From Cellulophaga fucicola (lineage in GTDB: Bacteria; Bacteroidota; Bacteroidia; Flavobacteriales; Flavobacteriaceae): DNA of 64,000 bases. The notes beneath the pieces are model-generated. The model saw nothing but the letters and a program-made list of their open reading frames with translations. It was not told where the DNA came from and searched no databases. The position numbers and the translations under genes were made by a program. The stretch covers positions 62,001-126,000 of the forward strand of contig NZ_FPIY01000003.1 of the NCBI RefSeq assembly GCF_900119145.1, written 5' to 3'. The number at the start of each line of letters is the position of its first letter. Within the stretch, counting starts at the first letter, position 1. Below are positions 18,142 to 27,385 of the stretch, one piece after another.

Positions 18142-19920
18142 ATGAAAACTAAGCTATACATACTATATATTCTAACTTTTTTTACTGTTTTAGGCGCAAA
18201 TGCTCAAGACAGTGAGGTTACGTTTTCTGTAAAGATTAGCAAAGAAAAACTAGGTCTTAACGAAAGGCTTAAAGTTGAATTTACCACGAATAAAGATGGT
18301 GATAATTTTACAGCTCCAGACTTTAATGGTTTTAATGTTTTAATGGGTCCGTCTACAGCTATTAGTAGATCTTGGAACAATGGTGTGCGCAAATTTTCAT
18401 TATCGTACTCTTATATTTTACAACCTAATAAAAAGGGGAGCATCACCATAAACCCTGCAACAATTACTATTGGCGGTCAATTGTACAAGTCAGATGCTAA
18501 AACAATAACTGTTACAGAAGCTGTTGTAAACCCTAATGCTCCACCGTCTGCAAGTGACATTGCTAAAGATGGCCTACACTTAGTAGCAGAAATAACAAAA
18601 GGAGATCCATATTTAAACGAAGCCATAACTGTAATCTACAAACTATATGTTAGTCCGTCTATAGAGGTTTCTGGCTTTCAGGCAGTAGACAATCCAAAAT
18701 ATAATAATTTTTGGAGTCAAGACATTCCTGTAAAAAGGTATGTTACTAAAGATGATAAATACAAAGGAGAAGAGTACAGATCTGTCATATTAAAACGTGT
18801 TGTTTTATATCCGCAAAAAACAGGAAAACTAGTATTAGAACCACTTTCTTTAGATGTTGGTGTACAAGTACCAACGCAAAGAAGAGATTTCTTTGGAGGC
18901 CCTATATATGCGCAGGCTAACTTAAGAGTTTCTGCTGGAAATAGATATATAAATGTTAAGGCATTACCAGAAGAAGGTAAACCTGCAAGCTTTACAGGTG
19001 CAGTAGGAGATTTTAATTTCTTTGTAACAACAAGTAAAACACATTTAAATGCAGCAGAGTCTTTACAAGCTAAAGTAGAGGTTACCGGTAAAGGAAACTT
19101 AAAATTATTTGACATTCCTACCTTAAATCTACCAGGATCTTTAGAAGTATACGATCCAGAACATAATGAAAAAATAAGCACCTCCTACTCTGGTATGGAA
19201 GGTAAAATTAGTGATAGTTATACAATTGTACCGCAATACAGAGGTAAATATCCAATACCTACAATAGCATTCAGTTACTTTAATCCTGCTACTAAAAAAT
19301 ACCACACTCTAAACTCGGCAGAGACAGTAATAAATGTTTTAGAAGGACCTACAAGTAACGAGGAAAAAGCAGATACGGCTTCTAACACACCTACTAAAAA
19401 ATCTGTAGAAACAAAAGGCAAACAGTTTAATTTTATTAAAACTGAAGGGAATTTAAAACCAATTGATACTAGTTACTTTTTTAATTCTACAAACTATTAT
19501 TTATGGCTCTTATTACCAATACTACTAATTCCAATTGCTATATTTTTGGGACGTAAAAGAGATGCCATTGCTAAAGATGTGGTTGGTAATAAAATAAGAA
19601 AAGCCAATAGATTGGCTCGCAAATATTTATCTGCAGCCAAAAAAACGTTAGGAAAAAAAGAGGCTTTCTATGTTGCATTAGAAAAAGCATTACACAACTA
19701 CCTAAAAGCTAAATTAAAAATTGAAACATCTGAATTTAGTAAAGACAAAATAACAGAGTTACTAAATGAAAAAGAAATAGACAATAGTACAATAGAAGGA
19801 TTTTTATCGCTCTTAAAAAACTGCGAAATGGCACGTTATAGTCCATTTTCTAACGTACAAATGAAACAAGATTACGATAAAGCAGGTGAAGTAATTTCAC
19901 AAATGGATAAACAACTATAA
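18142..19920 (+). CDS. batD: BatD, oxygen-tolerance type Ig-repeat membrane protein
   Basis: 592 aa from the ATG at 18142 (MKTKLYILYILTFF); an in-frame TTG at 18127 overlapping batC is unlikely to be the start. Signal peptide to about residue 22 (GANAQ), several extracytoplasmic Ig-like beta domains (~25-420), one TM helix (YLWLLLPILLIPIAIFLG), and a cytoplasmic four-helix region (KANRLARKYLSAAKKTLGKK onward). This is the BatD layout. The stop is 2 nt before the batE ATG. Likely the periplasm-facing part of the Bat complex. Confidence 0.9.
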   Translation: MKTKLYILYILTFFTVLGANAQDSEVTFSVKISKEKLGLNERLKVEFTTNKDGDNFTAPDFNGFNVLMGPSTAISRSWNNGVRKFSLSYSYILQPNKKGSITINPATITIGGQLYKSDAKTITVTEAVVNPNAPPSASDIAKDGLHLVAEITKGDPYLNEAITVIYKLYVSPSIEVSGFQAVDNPKYNNFWSQDIPVKRYVTKDDKYKGEEYRSVILKRVVLYPQKTGKLVLEPLSLDVGVQVPTQRRDFFGGPIYAQANLRVSAGNRYINVKALPEEGKPASFTGAVGDFNFFVTTSKTHLNAAESLQAKVEVTGKGNLKLFDIPTLNLPGSLEVYDPEHNEKISTSYSGMEGKISDSYTIVPQYRGKYPIPTIAFSYFNPATKKYHTLNSAETVINVLEGPTSNEEKADTASNTPTKKSVETKGKQFNFIKTEGNLKPIDTSYFFNSTNYYLWLLLPILLIPIAIFLGRKRDAIAKDVVGNKIRKANRLARKYLSAAKKTLGKKEAFYVALEKALHNYLKAKLKIETSEFSKDKITELLNEKEIDNSTIEGFLSLLKNCEMARYSPFSNVQMKQDYDKAGEVISQMDKQL

Positions 19921-19922
19921 TT

Positions 19923-20675
19923 ATGAAAAAGATACTCTTTATACTTGTTTTATGTATTTCATTTTTGGGATACTCCCAAAACAACGACCTATTTAAAAAA
20001 GCTACAGAAGCTTATAATGATGGCAAGTATGATGCTGCTATAAAAGATTATTTAGCAATTATAGAAAACGGAAAACATTCTGCCGAGCTCTATTATAATT
20101 TAGGTAACGCCTATTATAAACTTAACAAAGTAGCTCCTAGTATTTATTATTACGAGAAAGCATTGTTGTTAAAGCCTAATGACCCAGAAATAAAAAATAA
20201 CTTAGGGTATGCAAAAAATATGACTTTAGATGTTGTTAACCCATTACCTATTACAACTCTAAAATCTATCTATAACAAAATTGTTGGTTATTATACTTTT
20301 GATCAATGGGCCTACATTAGCATCTTATTTATGTTGCTATTTGTAGTTGCATACATTGCTTTTAAATTTTTTAATTACGCTACGCAAAAAAGAATCTCTT
20401 TTATTCTTAGCATAACCTTTCTATTACTTTCTTTACTAGCAATAACAGCAGCATATTTTAATTATTCCGACTTCAAAAAGAATAAACCAGCTATTGTTTT
20501 TAATGAAGAGTCTTTGGTTATAGAAGAACCAAACTCTAGAGGCAAAGAAGTTTTTAAGTTGCACGAAGGCACAAAGGTATTTGTATTAGAACAATTAAAA
20601 AACTATTATAAAATTAAACTAATAGACGGAAAAACTGGCTGGATAGAACAAGATGCCATTAAAGAAATTAAGTAA
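19923..20675 (+). CDS. batE: BatE, TPR-SH3 membrane protein
   Basis: 250 aa. Signal peptide ending SQ (~18-19), two TPR units (KATEAYNDGKYDAAIKDYLA; LYYNLGNAYYKLNKVA), two TM helices (~125-147 and ~158-180), and a C-terminal bacterial SH3 module (LHEGTKVFVLEQLKNYYKIK ... GKTGWIEQDAI). Last gene of the bat operon, 2 nt after batD. No terminator hairpin is seen after it. Confidence 0.88.
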   Translation: MKKILFILVLCISFLGYSQNNDLFKKATEAYNDGKYDAAIKDYLAIIENGKHSAELYYNLGNAYYKLNKVAPSIYYYEKALLLKPNDPEIKNNLGYAKNMTLDVVNPLPITTLKSIYNKIVGYYTFDQWAYISILFMLLFVVAYIAFKFFNYATQKRISFILSITFLLLSLLAITAAYFNYSDFKKNKPAIVFNEESLVIEEPNSRGKEVFKLHEGTKVFVLEQLKNYYKIKLIDGKTGWIEQDAIKEIK

Positions 20676-20743
20676 TTTTAAATCTTAATTTAACTAAACT
20701 CTAACTTCTGTTTTATATTTTAGCATACTCGCTAATCCAAAAT

Positions 20744-21034
20744 ATGCAAAAAAGAATTCTATCATTGTTTTTAACAATACTACTAACAGGTTTTATAATT
20801 ACTCCTGTTGTATTATTGACTATTGATGATTCTATAGACATATCTATATTCTATAATGTTAGCGAAGAAGAAGAAAATGTAAATGTCTTAAACTTAGAAG
20901 ATTTTAACATTACCAAAAACGTTGATCTAGCTTTTTTTAAACCAACAAAAGGCTTATACACACCAACATATTGCTTTAAGAATTACCTAAAACCACAATT
21001 AAACCTTTTATTACCTCCTCCTGAGGCAAATTAA
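20744..21034 (+). CDS. Small membrane-anchored protein, unknown
   Basis: 96 aa with one N-terminal hydrophobic segment (~5-27, LSLFLTILLTGFIITPVVLL) and an acidic exposed part (NVSEEEENVNVLNLEDF), ending in a Pro-rich LLPPPEAN. There is no motif I recognise. It lies between batE (68-nt gap) and the carbonic anhydrase gene (207-nt gap containing candidate operators), so it could belong to either unit. TATATTTTAG just upstream is a weak -7 candidate. Confidence 0.6.
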   Translation: MQKRILSLFLTILLTGFIITPVVLLTIDDSIDISIFYNVSEEEENVNVLNLEDFNITKNVDLAFFKPTKGLYTPTYCFKNYLKPQLNLLLPPPEAN

Positions 21035-21115
21035 TCTTAGGTTATATTTTTGACAAATCTTTGTCTATATTGTATACACCCTAAAGGATTATTCTATTTT
21101 TATTTAATATTTAAC

Positions 21116-21221
21116 TAGAACAATTTTACTTGTTCTATATAATATAATTGTATAGAGATAAAAAACTATATCTATATACATAACCTAATTGTTGTATTCT
21201 TTTCTGAATAGAACAATTTTA
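21116..21221 (+). promoter_or_regulatory. Candidate operator region of the carbonic anhydrase gene
   Basis: Perfect inverted repeat TAGAACAA-N6-TTGTTCTA at 21116-21137. The left half plus spacer (TAGAACAATTTTA) recurs exactly at 21209-21221, 20 nt before the ATG. Between them lies a second near-perfect dyad, TATAGAGATA-N6-TATATCTATA (21151-21176). The arrangement looks like operator sites for a dimeric regulator; the regulator is unknown. Confidence 0.45.
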
Positions 21222-21241
21222 AGATTACAAAAAACTTATTT

Positions 21242-21871
21242 ATGAAAGCACATACTAAAGAAACACAATCTACAATGACCCCAGAAAAATCATTGAGATT
21301 TTTAAAAGAAGGAAATCAAAGGTTTCAGAATAACCTAAAAGCTCACCGCAACCTGTTAGAACAGGTTAATGACACCAGTGAAGGTCAGTTTCCTTTTGCA
21401 ACTATTTTAAGCTGTATAGATTCTAGAGTGTCATCAGAATTGGTTTTTGACCAAGGTCTAGGTGATATCTTTAGCATACGTATTGCTGGCAACTTTGTAA
21501 ACCAAGATATTTTAGGCAGCATGGAGTTTGGCTGTAAATTAGCTGGTACAAAGTTAATTGTAGTTTTAGGTCATACTAGTTGTGGCGCTATAAAAGGAGC
21601 TTGTGACAATGCAGAATTAGGAAACCTAACAGCAATGTTAAGGAAAATAAAGCCTGCAGTAAATGCTGTAATAGAACCTAAAGACGATAACTTACGTACC
21701 TCTAAAAACTTAAACTTTGTAGATAGTGTTGCTGCTAAAAACGTAGAACTTACAATGAAAAGAATTATGGCTGAGAGTGAAGTTTTAGCTGAAATGGAAA
21801 AAAATGGTGAGGTAAAGATTGTAGGTGCTATGTATGATATTAATTCTGGTGCTGTAGACTTTATTGAATAA
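21242..21871 (+). CDS. Beta-class carbonic anhydrase
   Basis: Zn enzyme interconverting CO2 and bicarbonate, 209 aa, cytoplasmic. Zinc ligands and the active-site dyad are all present: C58, D60, R62 in SCIDSR, and H111, C114 in GHTSCGA. No signal peptide is seen, so it acts on internal CO2/HCO3-. It is followed after 142 nt by a SulP transporter, a pairing seen in marine bacteria for bicarbonate uptake or anaplerotic CO2 fixation. Upstream dyads suggest its own regulation. Confidence 0.95.
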   Translation: MKAHTKETQSTMTPEKSLRFLKEGNQRFQNNLKAHRNLLEQVNDTSEGQFPFATILSCIDSRVSSELVFDQGLGDIFSIRIAGNFVNQDILGSMEFGCKLAGTKLIVVLGHTSCGAIKGACDNAELGNLTAMLRKIKPAVNAVIEPKDDNLRTSKNLNFVDSVAAKNVELTMKRIMAESEVLAEMEKNGEVKIVGAMYDINSGAVDFIE

Positions 21872-22013
21872 CCTAAATACTTAAAATACTGGCTCTATAT
21901 GTTTTTAGTGCTGGTATTTTTAATTTCATTCTTTTTTTAATAACTTATTAAGCAAGCAGAAGTCGCTTTCAATATAAATAAAATTTTTAAACATTTAAAA
22001 ATCAACTTATTAT

Positions 22014-23879
22014 ATGAAAAATCTTTTCTCTAACATAAAAGGAGATATTTTTGGTGGTATTACCGCCGGTATTGTCGCCTTACCCCTAGCATTAGCCTTT
22101 GGGGTTAGTTCTGGTCTTGGCCCAGCTGCCGGACTATATGGAGCTATATTTATTAGTTTTTTTGCTGCGCTTTTTGGGGGTACAAGTACTCAAATTTCTG
22201 GTCCTACTGCACCAATGACAGCTGTAAGTATGGTTGTAATAGCAAGTATTATTGCTGTTCATGATGGTGATGTAGAAAAGGCCATGCCATTTATTTTAAT
22301 GGTATTTATTTTAGCAGGACTTATACAAATAGCACTTGGGTTATTAGGTATGGGTAAGTATATAAAATACATACCATACCCAGTAGTTTCTGGTTTTATG
22401 ACTGCTATTGGTGTTATTATTTTAATTACACAAATACTGCCTGCTATTGGCTACTATCCTAAAGAAGATACGGATTTTGTAAATAGTTTTAAACCACAAG
22501 CAGAAGAAGTAATTTTACAAAACATACTTAAAGAAGAAGCTGGCGAAGGCATTTTAGTTTTAGAAAACTTTAAAGAGACAATCACAAGAGCTAATTCTGT
22601 GTCTCAAGAAGATATGATGAAAGAGGCTAAAACTCTAGCTGCTAAGGAAGCATCTGGCGTAATGGGTGCTTTTAAAGTATTTCCAAGAGCTATACAACAA
22701 ATTAAGTGGCTAGAACTTGCATTAGCTTTGGCTACTATCCTTATTATTTATGGTTTTAAACGCATAACAACAGCTGTACCAAGTACATTAGTAGCACTTT
22801 TAACTGTATCTGGTGTCGCGTTTGCATTTAAGTTACCATACAGAACCATAGAAAAAATCCCTACTGGCATACCAAAGCCAAACTTAGAGGTTTTCTCCCA
22901 GTTTAGTGTAACAGCTATAACTCCTTATGTTTTTACTGCTTTAACATTAGCACTTTTAGGAGCTATAGATTCTTTACTAACATCTGTTGTTGCAGATAAT
23001 ATGACAAAGACTAAGCATAAACCAAATAAAGAATTAATTGGCCAAGGTATTGGTAATACTATAGCTGCCATTTTTAATGGTATACCAGGAGCTGGTGCAA
23101 CTATACGTACTGTTGTAAACATTAACTCGGGTGGTAAAACTAAATTATCTGGTATGGTTGCAGGTATAATGCTTTTAGTTGTTTTATTAGCATTAGGCCC
23201 TATTGCTTCTCAAATACCAGCTGCAGTATTAGCAGGTATCTTAATTACTGTTGGTATTGGTGTTATGGATTATAAAGGTTTAAAAGCTATTCCTAGTTTA
23301 CCAAGAGATTTTAAAATAGGTCCTTTTAAAATTAGTTCAGAAGTAGTAATAATGCTAATTGTAATGGTACTTTCTTCTATATGGAACTTAGTATATGCCG
23401 TGGGTATAGGTCTTGTAATTTCTTCTTTAATGTTTATGAAAAAAATAGGAGATCTTACTGCAGAGCGTTCTGATGTAAAATCTCTTTTAAAAGAAAAAGC
23501 ATGGAAAGACGAGTTAGATTTTCCTCAAGCTTTAAAAGAAGAAGTCTTTATTAAACATATAAAAGGCCCTTTATTCTTTGGTTCTACTAGTGATTTTCAA
23601 CAACTAGCGAGTCAAATACCAACTACAGCTAACACTGTAATTATTAGAACAGGAAGAATGCAATATATGGATCAGTCCGGTTTGTATGCTATGGAAGACG
23701 TTTTAGTAGACTTAAGAAAAAACAACATAAATGTTCTCTTTGTTAATCTGCTAAAACAACCTAGATATATGATGGAACGTATAGACATAATTCCAGACTT
23801 AATACCTAAAGAGCATATTTTTACTAGTTTTGATAATGCTGTACAGTGGACTAAAGAAAATGTAGAAGATAAACACTAG
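22014..23879 (+). CDS. SulP-family anion transporter with STAS domain
   Basis: 621 aa inner-membrane transporter. The SulP signature is at the N-terminus (GDIFGGITAGIVALPLALAF, ~10-29), about 10-12 hydrophobic segments follow, and a C-terminal STAS domain (~505-615: FGSTSDFQQLA, MQYMDQSGLYAMEDVLVDLR). Between early and late TM blocks (~residues 150-225) there is a polar stretch of roughly 75 residues (EEVILQNILKEEAGEG ... KEASGVMGAFK). Adjacency to a carbonic anhydrase favours bicarbonate rather than sulfate as the substrate; this is inference. Confidence 0.92.
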   Translation: MKNLFSNIKGDIFGGITAGIVALPLALAFGVSSGLGPAAGLYGAIFISFFAALFGGTSTQISGPTAPMTAVSMVVIASIIAVHDGDVEKAMPFILMVFILAGLIQIALGLLGMGKYIKYIPYPVVSGFMTAIGVIILITQILPAIGYYPKEDTDFVNSFKPQAEEVILQNILKEEAGEGILVLENFKETITRANSVSQEDMMKEAKTLAAKEASGVMGAFKVFPRAIQQIKWLELALALATILIIYGFKRITTAVPSTLVALLTVSGVAFAFKLPYRTIEKIPTGIPKPNLEVFSQFSVTAITPYVFTALTLALLGAIDSLLTSVVADNMTKTKHKPNKELIGQGIGNTIAAIFNGIPGAGATIRTVVNINSGGKTKLSGMVAGIMLLVVLLALGPIASQIPAAVLAGILITVGIGVMDYKGLKAIPSLPRDFKIGPFKISSEVVIMLIVMVLSSIWNLVYAVGIGLVISSLMFMKKIGDLTAERSDVKSLLKEKAWKDELDFPQALKEEVFIKHIKGPLFFGSTSDFQQLASQIPTTANTVIIRTGRMQYMDQSGLYAMEDVLVDLRKNNINVLFVNLLKQPRYMMERIDIIPDLIPKEHIFTSFDNAVQWTKENVEDKH

Positions 23880-23905
23880 AGTAGTTACAAAACATTAATT
23901 AATAC

Positions 23906-23955
23906 AATCCAATACGGGAATAATTGCTAAATTTGCCCCGTATTGGATTTTTTTG
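23906..23955 (+). terminator. Hairpin terminator after sulP, 10 nt before pheS
   Basis: Perfect 13-bp stem AATCCAATACGGG (23906-23918) / CCCGTATTGGATT (23937-23949), 18-nt loop, followed by a T-run to ~23955. It should end sulP transcripts. Because it ends only a few bases before the pheS ATG and holds a -7-like box in its loop, an attenuator function is an alternative. Confidence 0.8.
23928..23935 (+). promoter_or_regulatory. Candidate -7 box of pheS inside the terminator loop
   Basis: TAAATTTG, an exact TAnnTTTG match, lies in the hairpin loop 24 nt before the pheS ATG. A -33 TTG is not obvious. If used, transcription would start in the right arm of the hairpin, so pheS mRNA would escape the terminator. 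Confidence 0.4.
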
Positions 23956-23959
23956 TGTT

Positions 23960-24979
23960 ATGATAGATGAAATAAAAAAACATATTGCCTTAGTTAACGA
24001 GTTTACATCGACAGACTTAGACGCAATAGAAAGTTTTAGAATAAAATATTTAGGTAAAAAAGGATTATTAAATGACTTCTTTGCCGAGTTTAAAAATGTT
24101 CCTAACGAACAAAAAAAGGAATTTGGACAAACTATAAACGAGCTAAAAAATGCTGCAACAGATAAAGTTAATTCTTTAAAAGATGCCTTAGCTAGCACAA
24201 CTGCTAGTGATAGTGTTTATGGTGACTTAACACGCCCTGGACAACCTATGTCTATTGGTGCAAGACACCCAATATCTATAGTTAAAAATCAGATTATAGA
24301 GATTTTCTCTAGAATAGGCTTTAATGTTTCTGAAGGTCCAGAGATTGAAGACGATTGGCACAACTTTACTGCACTTAACTTGCCAGAGTATCACCCTGCA
24401 AGAGATATGCAAGACACATTCTTTATACAAACTAATCCAGATGTATTATTGCGTACGCACACATCATCTGTACAGGTTAGGTATATGGAAAATAACAAGC
24501 CACCTATACGTACAATATCTCCAGGTAGAGTATACAGAAACGAAGCGATTTCTGCTCGTTCTCATTGTTTTTTCCACCAAATAGAAGGTTTATATATAGA
24601 TAAAGACGTTTCGTTTGCCGATTTAAAACAAACACTACAGTTTTTTACAACTGAGCTTTTTGGAAAATCTAAAATTCGTTTACGCCCTTCTTACTTCCCG
24701 TTTACAGAGCCTAGTGCAGAAGTAGATGTGTATTGGGGACTAGAAACAGAGTCTGACTATAAAATTACCAAAGGAACTGGTTGGTTAGAAATTGGTGGTT
24801 GTGGTATGGTAGATCCTAATGTACTTAAAAACTGTGGTATAGACCCAGAAGAATATTCTGGCTTTGCTTTTGGTGTAGGTATAGATCGTATTGCTATGTT
24901 GTTACATCAAATAACAGATATTCGTTTGTTAAGTGAAAATGATGTACGCTTTTTAGAGCAATTTAAAAGCGCATTATAA
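23960..24979 (+). CDS. pheS: Phenylalanyl-tRNA synthetase alpha subunit
   Basis: 339 aa from the ATG at 23960 ([11 protein letters not shown]); an in-frame TTG at 23924 lies inside the terminator hairpin and was rejected. N-terminal coiled-coil tRNA-binding arm (~1-90), then the class II catalytic core with [14 protein letters not shown] (motif 2 region), [20 protein letters not shown], and motif 3 [14 protein letters not shown] near the C-terminus. It charges tRNA-Phe as an alpha2-beta2 enzyme; pheT is not adjacent, which is common in Bacteroidota. A small conserved gene follows after 22 nt. Confidence 0.96.
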   Translation: MIDEIKKHIALVNEFTSTDLDAIESFRIKYLGKKGLLNDFFAEFKNVPNEQKKEFGQTINELKNAATDKVNSLKDALASTTASDSVYGDLTRPGQPMSIGARHPISIVKNQIIEIFSRIGFNVSEGPEIEDDWHNFTALNLPEYHPARDMQDTFFIQTNPDVLLRTHTSSVQVRYMENNKPPIRTISPGRVYRNEAISARSHCFFHQIEGLYIDKDVSFADLKQTLQFFTTELFGKSKIRLRPSYFPFTEPSAEVDVYWGLETESDYKITKGTGWLEIGGCGMVDPNVLKNCGIDPEEYSGFAFGVGIDRIAMLLHQITDIRLLSENDVRFLEQFKSAL

Positions 24980-25001
24980 ACAAGCATAAAGTTATTTTTA
25001 G

Positions 25002-25397
25002 ATGAAAAAAGACATCATAATCCCTGTTGTAAAAGACATACACGTTGCCATTATACATGAGTTTAACGAGGAGTTTTTAGACAAGGAATGGAATGCTTAC
25101 ATATTAAACAACAAAACAGAACCAATAGAAATGGTTCTTATAGTCTCTAAAGGCTATGAAGGTGAAACAATGACTTCTACAATGAGACATTCAGTTTCTA
25201 AATTAGAAGGTAAATCTTATGCCAAAATAGAAGTTGTACAAGAAGATGTTTTACAACTAAACAACGAGTTTTATGTAACTTTTTTTGCTGATGGAAAGCT
25301 TTTTGAAAAACGTTTTACATTTGAAAAAAACACAGTTACACCAGAAAATTTATCCACCATACCTCTAATTGAAAAAGAGGGAATATTTGCGAAATAA
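25002..25397 (+). CDS. Conserved small protein downstream of pheS
   Basis: 131 aa soluble alpha/beta protein starting MKKDIIIPVVKDIHVAIIHE. I do not recognise a functional family; similar proteins in Flavobacteriaceae sit next to pheS and sometimes inherit its name by mistake. There are no Cys residues, no signal peptide and no membrane segment. The spacing of 22 nt after pheS suggests cotranscription; a 69-nt gap separates it from the next gene. Confidence 0.65.
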   Translation: MKKDIIIPVVKDIHVAIIHEFNEEFLDKEWNAYILNNKTEPIEMVLIVSKGYEGETMTSTMRHSVSKLEGKSYAKIEVVQEDVLQLNNEFYVTFFADGKLFEKRFTFEKNTVTPENLSTIPLIEKEGIFAK

Positions 25398-25466
25398 TAG
25401 CATTAAGAAAACATAATCTTATTTCTTTTAAGTTAAATTCGCATTTTTTAAATTAATATATTACCT

Positions 25467-26858
25467 ATGAGCAACACTACTAAATTTGAAGGACTACAAG
25501 TTATTGGAGCAGAGGAATGGTGCGTTTTTAGTGAACTAGGAATACCTGCTATTAAAGCACGTGTAGATTCTGGCGCAAAAACATCATCTATACAAGCCAA
25601 TAATGTAAAAGTATATAACAAAGGTTTAGAAGAGTGGGTAAAATTCGAGGTTAACCCAATACAAGAAAACAGAAGTGTAACTATTACCTGTGAAGCTCCT
25701 TTAGTAGACCGTAGAACCGTAAAAAGTTCTGTAGGTATTTCTGAAGAACGCTTGGTTGTAAGAGCAGATGTTAAATTAGGAGACAATCTACACAGTATAG
25801 AACTTACGCTTGCCAACAGAGATACTATGGAGTATCGTATGCTGTTAGGTCGCGAAGCTTTAAACCAACGCTATATAGTAAACCCAGCAGAAAGCTATTG
25901 TGTGCAAAACTTTACTGAAGAAGAAATTCAGGAAAAATACGCATCTCATATGGCAGAAAAATCTGGACTAACTATTGCTTTATTAGCTAGTAACCCCAAT
26001 TTATATAGTAACAAAAGAATTATAGAAGCTGGTGAAGCTAGAGGCCATGAAGTTGTTTTTTTAAATGTAGAAAACGCTTATATGAAACTAGATACAAAAT
26101 CGCCACAAATACGTTACAGAGGTGGTAATGTTCTAAATAAGTTTGATGCCGTAATTCCTAGAATTAAGCCTGCCGTTACTTTTTATGGCTGCGCATTAAT
26201 TAGACAGTTTGATAATCTTGGCGTGTATTGCTTAAATACTGCAGAAGCTATTACGCAGTCTAGAGATAAATTATTTGCTTCCCAATTATTCTCTAAAAAC
26301 GATATTGATATTCCTATTACAGGTTTTGCAAAATCCCCAATGGACACTAAAGACCTTATACATATGGTAAACGGTGCACCATTAATTATTAAATTATTAG
26401 AAAGCACACAAGGTAAAGGTGTTGTTTTAGCAGAAACAAACAAAGCGGCAGAGAGTGTTATAAACGCTTTTAAAAGTGTACAAACAAACATTTTGGTACA
26501 AGAATTTATTAAAGAAGCAAACGGCCAAGATATACGTTGTTTTGTAGTTAATGGTAAAGTTGTAGCATCTATGCAACGCCAAGCTCAAAAAGGAGAGTTT
26601 AGAGCTAACATTCATCAAGGTGGCGTAGCGTCTTTAATTAAAATAACTTCTGAGGAACGCAAACTTGCTGTAAAAGCTGCAAAAATATTAAACCTTGCTG
26701 TTGCTGGTGTAGATATTATACGCTCTAACAAAGGGCCATTATTACTAGAAGTAAATTCTTCTCCTGGCCTAGAAGGCATAGAGGCCGCTACTGGCTTAGA
26801 TATAGCTAATGTTATGATTAGAGCTATTGAGAAAAAACTAAACTATACCTCTAACTAA
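25467..26858 (+). CDS. Fused RimB-like aspartic protease and RimK-like ATP-grasp ligase
   Basis: 463 aa. Residues ~15-150 are a retropepsin-like 'ATP-dependent zinc protease' (RimB) domain with the [11 protein letters not shown] motif (D34) and the [10 protein letters not shown] segment. Residues ~165-460 are a RimK-type ATP-grasp ligase: [30 protein letters not shown], the ATP-binding [34 protein letters not shown], and the metal-site [14 protein letters not shown]. RimK adds glutamates to protein C-termini (ribosomal S6 in E. coli) and RimB-type proteases are associated with removing them, so writer and eraser may be joined here. Substrate is inferred. It ends at a strong terminator shared with the convergent CYTH gene. 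Confidence 0.88.
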   Translation: MSNTTKFEGLQVIGAEEWCVFSELGIPAIKARVDSGAKTSSIQANNVKVYNKGLEEWVKFEVNPIQENRSVTITCEAPLVDRRTVKSSVGISEERLVVRADVKLGDNLHSIELTLANRDTMEYRMLLGREALNQRYIVNPAESYCVQNFTEEEIQEKYASHMAEKSGLTIALLASNPNLYSNKRIIEAGEARGHEVVFLNVENAYMKLDTKSPQIRYRGGNVLNKFDAVIPRIKPAVTFYGCALIRQFDNLGVYCLNTAEAITQSRDKLFASQLFSKNDIDIPITGFAKSPMDTKDLIHMVNGAPLIIKLLESTQGKGVVLAETNKAAESVINAFKSVQTNILVQEFIKEANGQDIRCFVVNGKVVASMQRQAQKGEFRANIHQGGVASLIKITSEERKLAVKAAKILNLAVAGVDIIRSNKGPLLLEVNSSPGLEGIEAATGLDIANVMIRAIEKKLNYTSN

Positions 26859-26871
26859 ATAAAAGAAACAC

Positions 26872-26907
26872 AAAAAAAGTCTAGTAAAATTTACTAGACT
26901 TTTTTTT
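26872..26907. terminator. Bidirectional hairpin terminator
   Basis: Near-perfect palindrome: AGTCTAGTAAA at 26878-26888 and TTTACTAGACT at 26890-26900, flanked by an A-run before and a T-run after. It lies between the convergent ATP-grasp (+) and CYTH (-) genes and can serve both. Confidence 0.9.
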
Positions 26908-26910
26908 ATT

Positions 26911-27384
26911 TTATACACTCCACTTTTTAAAGGGATTTTTACTTAACTGAGAATTATAATATTTAATATCACCAGTAACCTCATCTGCTAACCAATCTGG
27001 TTTTACAAATTCATCAGTTTCAGATTTTAGTTCTACTTCTGCAAGTATTAGTCCTTCATTAGCATCATAAAACTCATCAACCTCAAAAATACAATCTCCT
27101 ACATTAACATTATAACGTGTTTTGCTAATTACACCTTCTTCGCAAATGTTTAACAATTGTTCTGCTTCTGTAACTGGTATTTCTTTTTCCCACTCAAATC
27201 TAGACATACCAGATGCGTTAGAAATTCCTTTTACGGTAATAAAACCTGCATCACCTTTAATTCTAACTCGTACAGATCGTTCTGGGTTAGTACTTAAATA
27301 GCCTTGTACTATTCTTTTTTTAGAAATTGCTTCAGCTTTAAAAGCATCACTCTTTACTAAAAATTTACGCTCTATCTCTATCAT
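26911..27384 (-). CDS. CYTH domain protein (triphosphate tunnel metalloenzyme)
   Basis: 157 aa with the diagnostic ExExK motif EIERK at 3-7, alternating basic residues on tunnel strands (RSVRVRIKG, FITVKG, SRFEWEKEIP, KTRYNVNVG), and acidic pairs in the EVDEF and AEVELKSE strands. Family members hydrolyse inorganic tripolyphosphate or make cAMP; the short bacterial form most often acts on tripolyphosphate. One nucleotide separates its start from the stop of the upstream NAD(P)-binding gene, so the two form an operon. Confidence 0.88.
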   Translation of the reverse strand: MIEIERKFLVKSDAFKAEAISKKRIVQGYLSTNPERSVRVRIKGDAGFITVKGISNASGMSRFEWEKEIPVTEAEQLLNICEEGVISKTRYNVNVGDCIFEVDEFYDANEGLILAEVELKSETDEFVKPDWLADEVTGDIKYYNSQLSKNPFKKWSV

Positions 27385-27385
27385 A

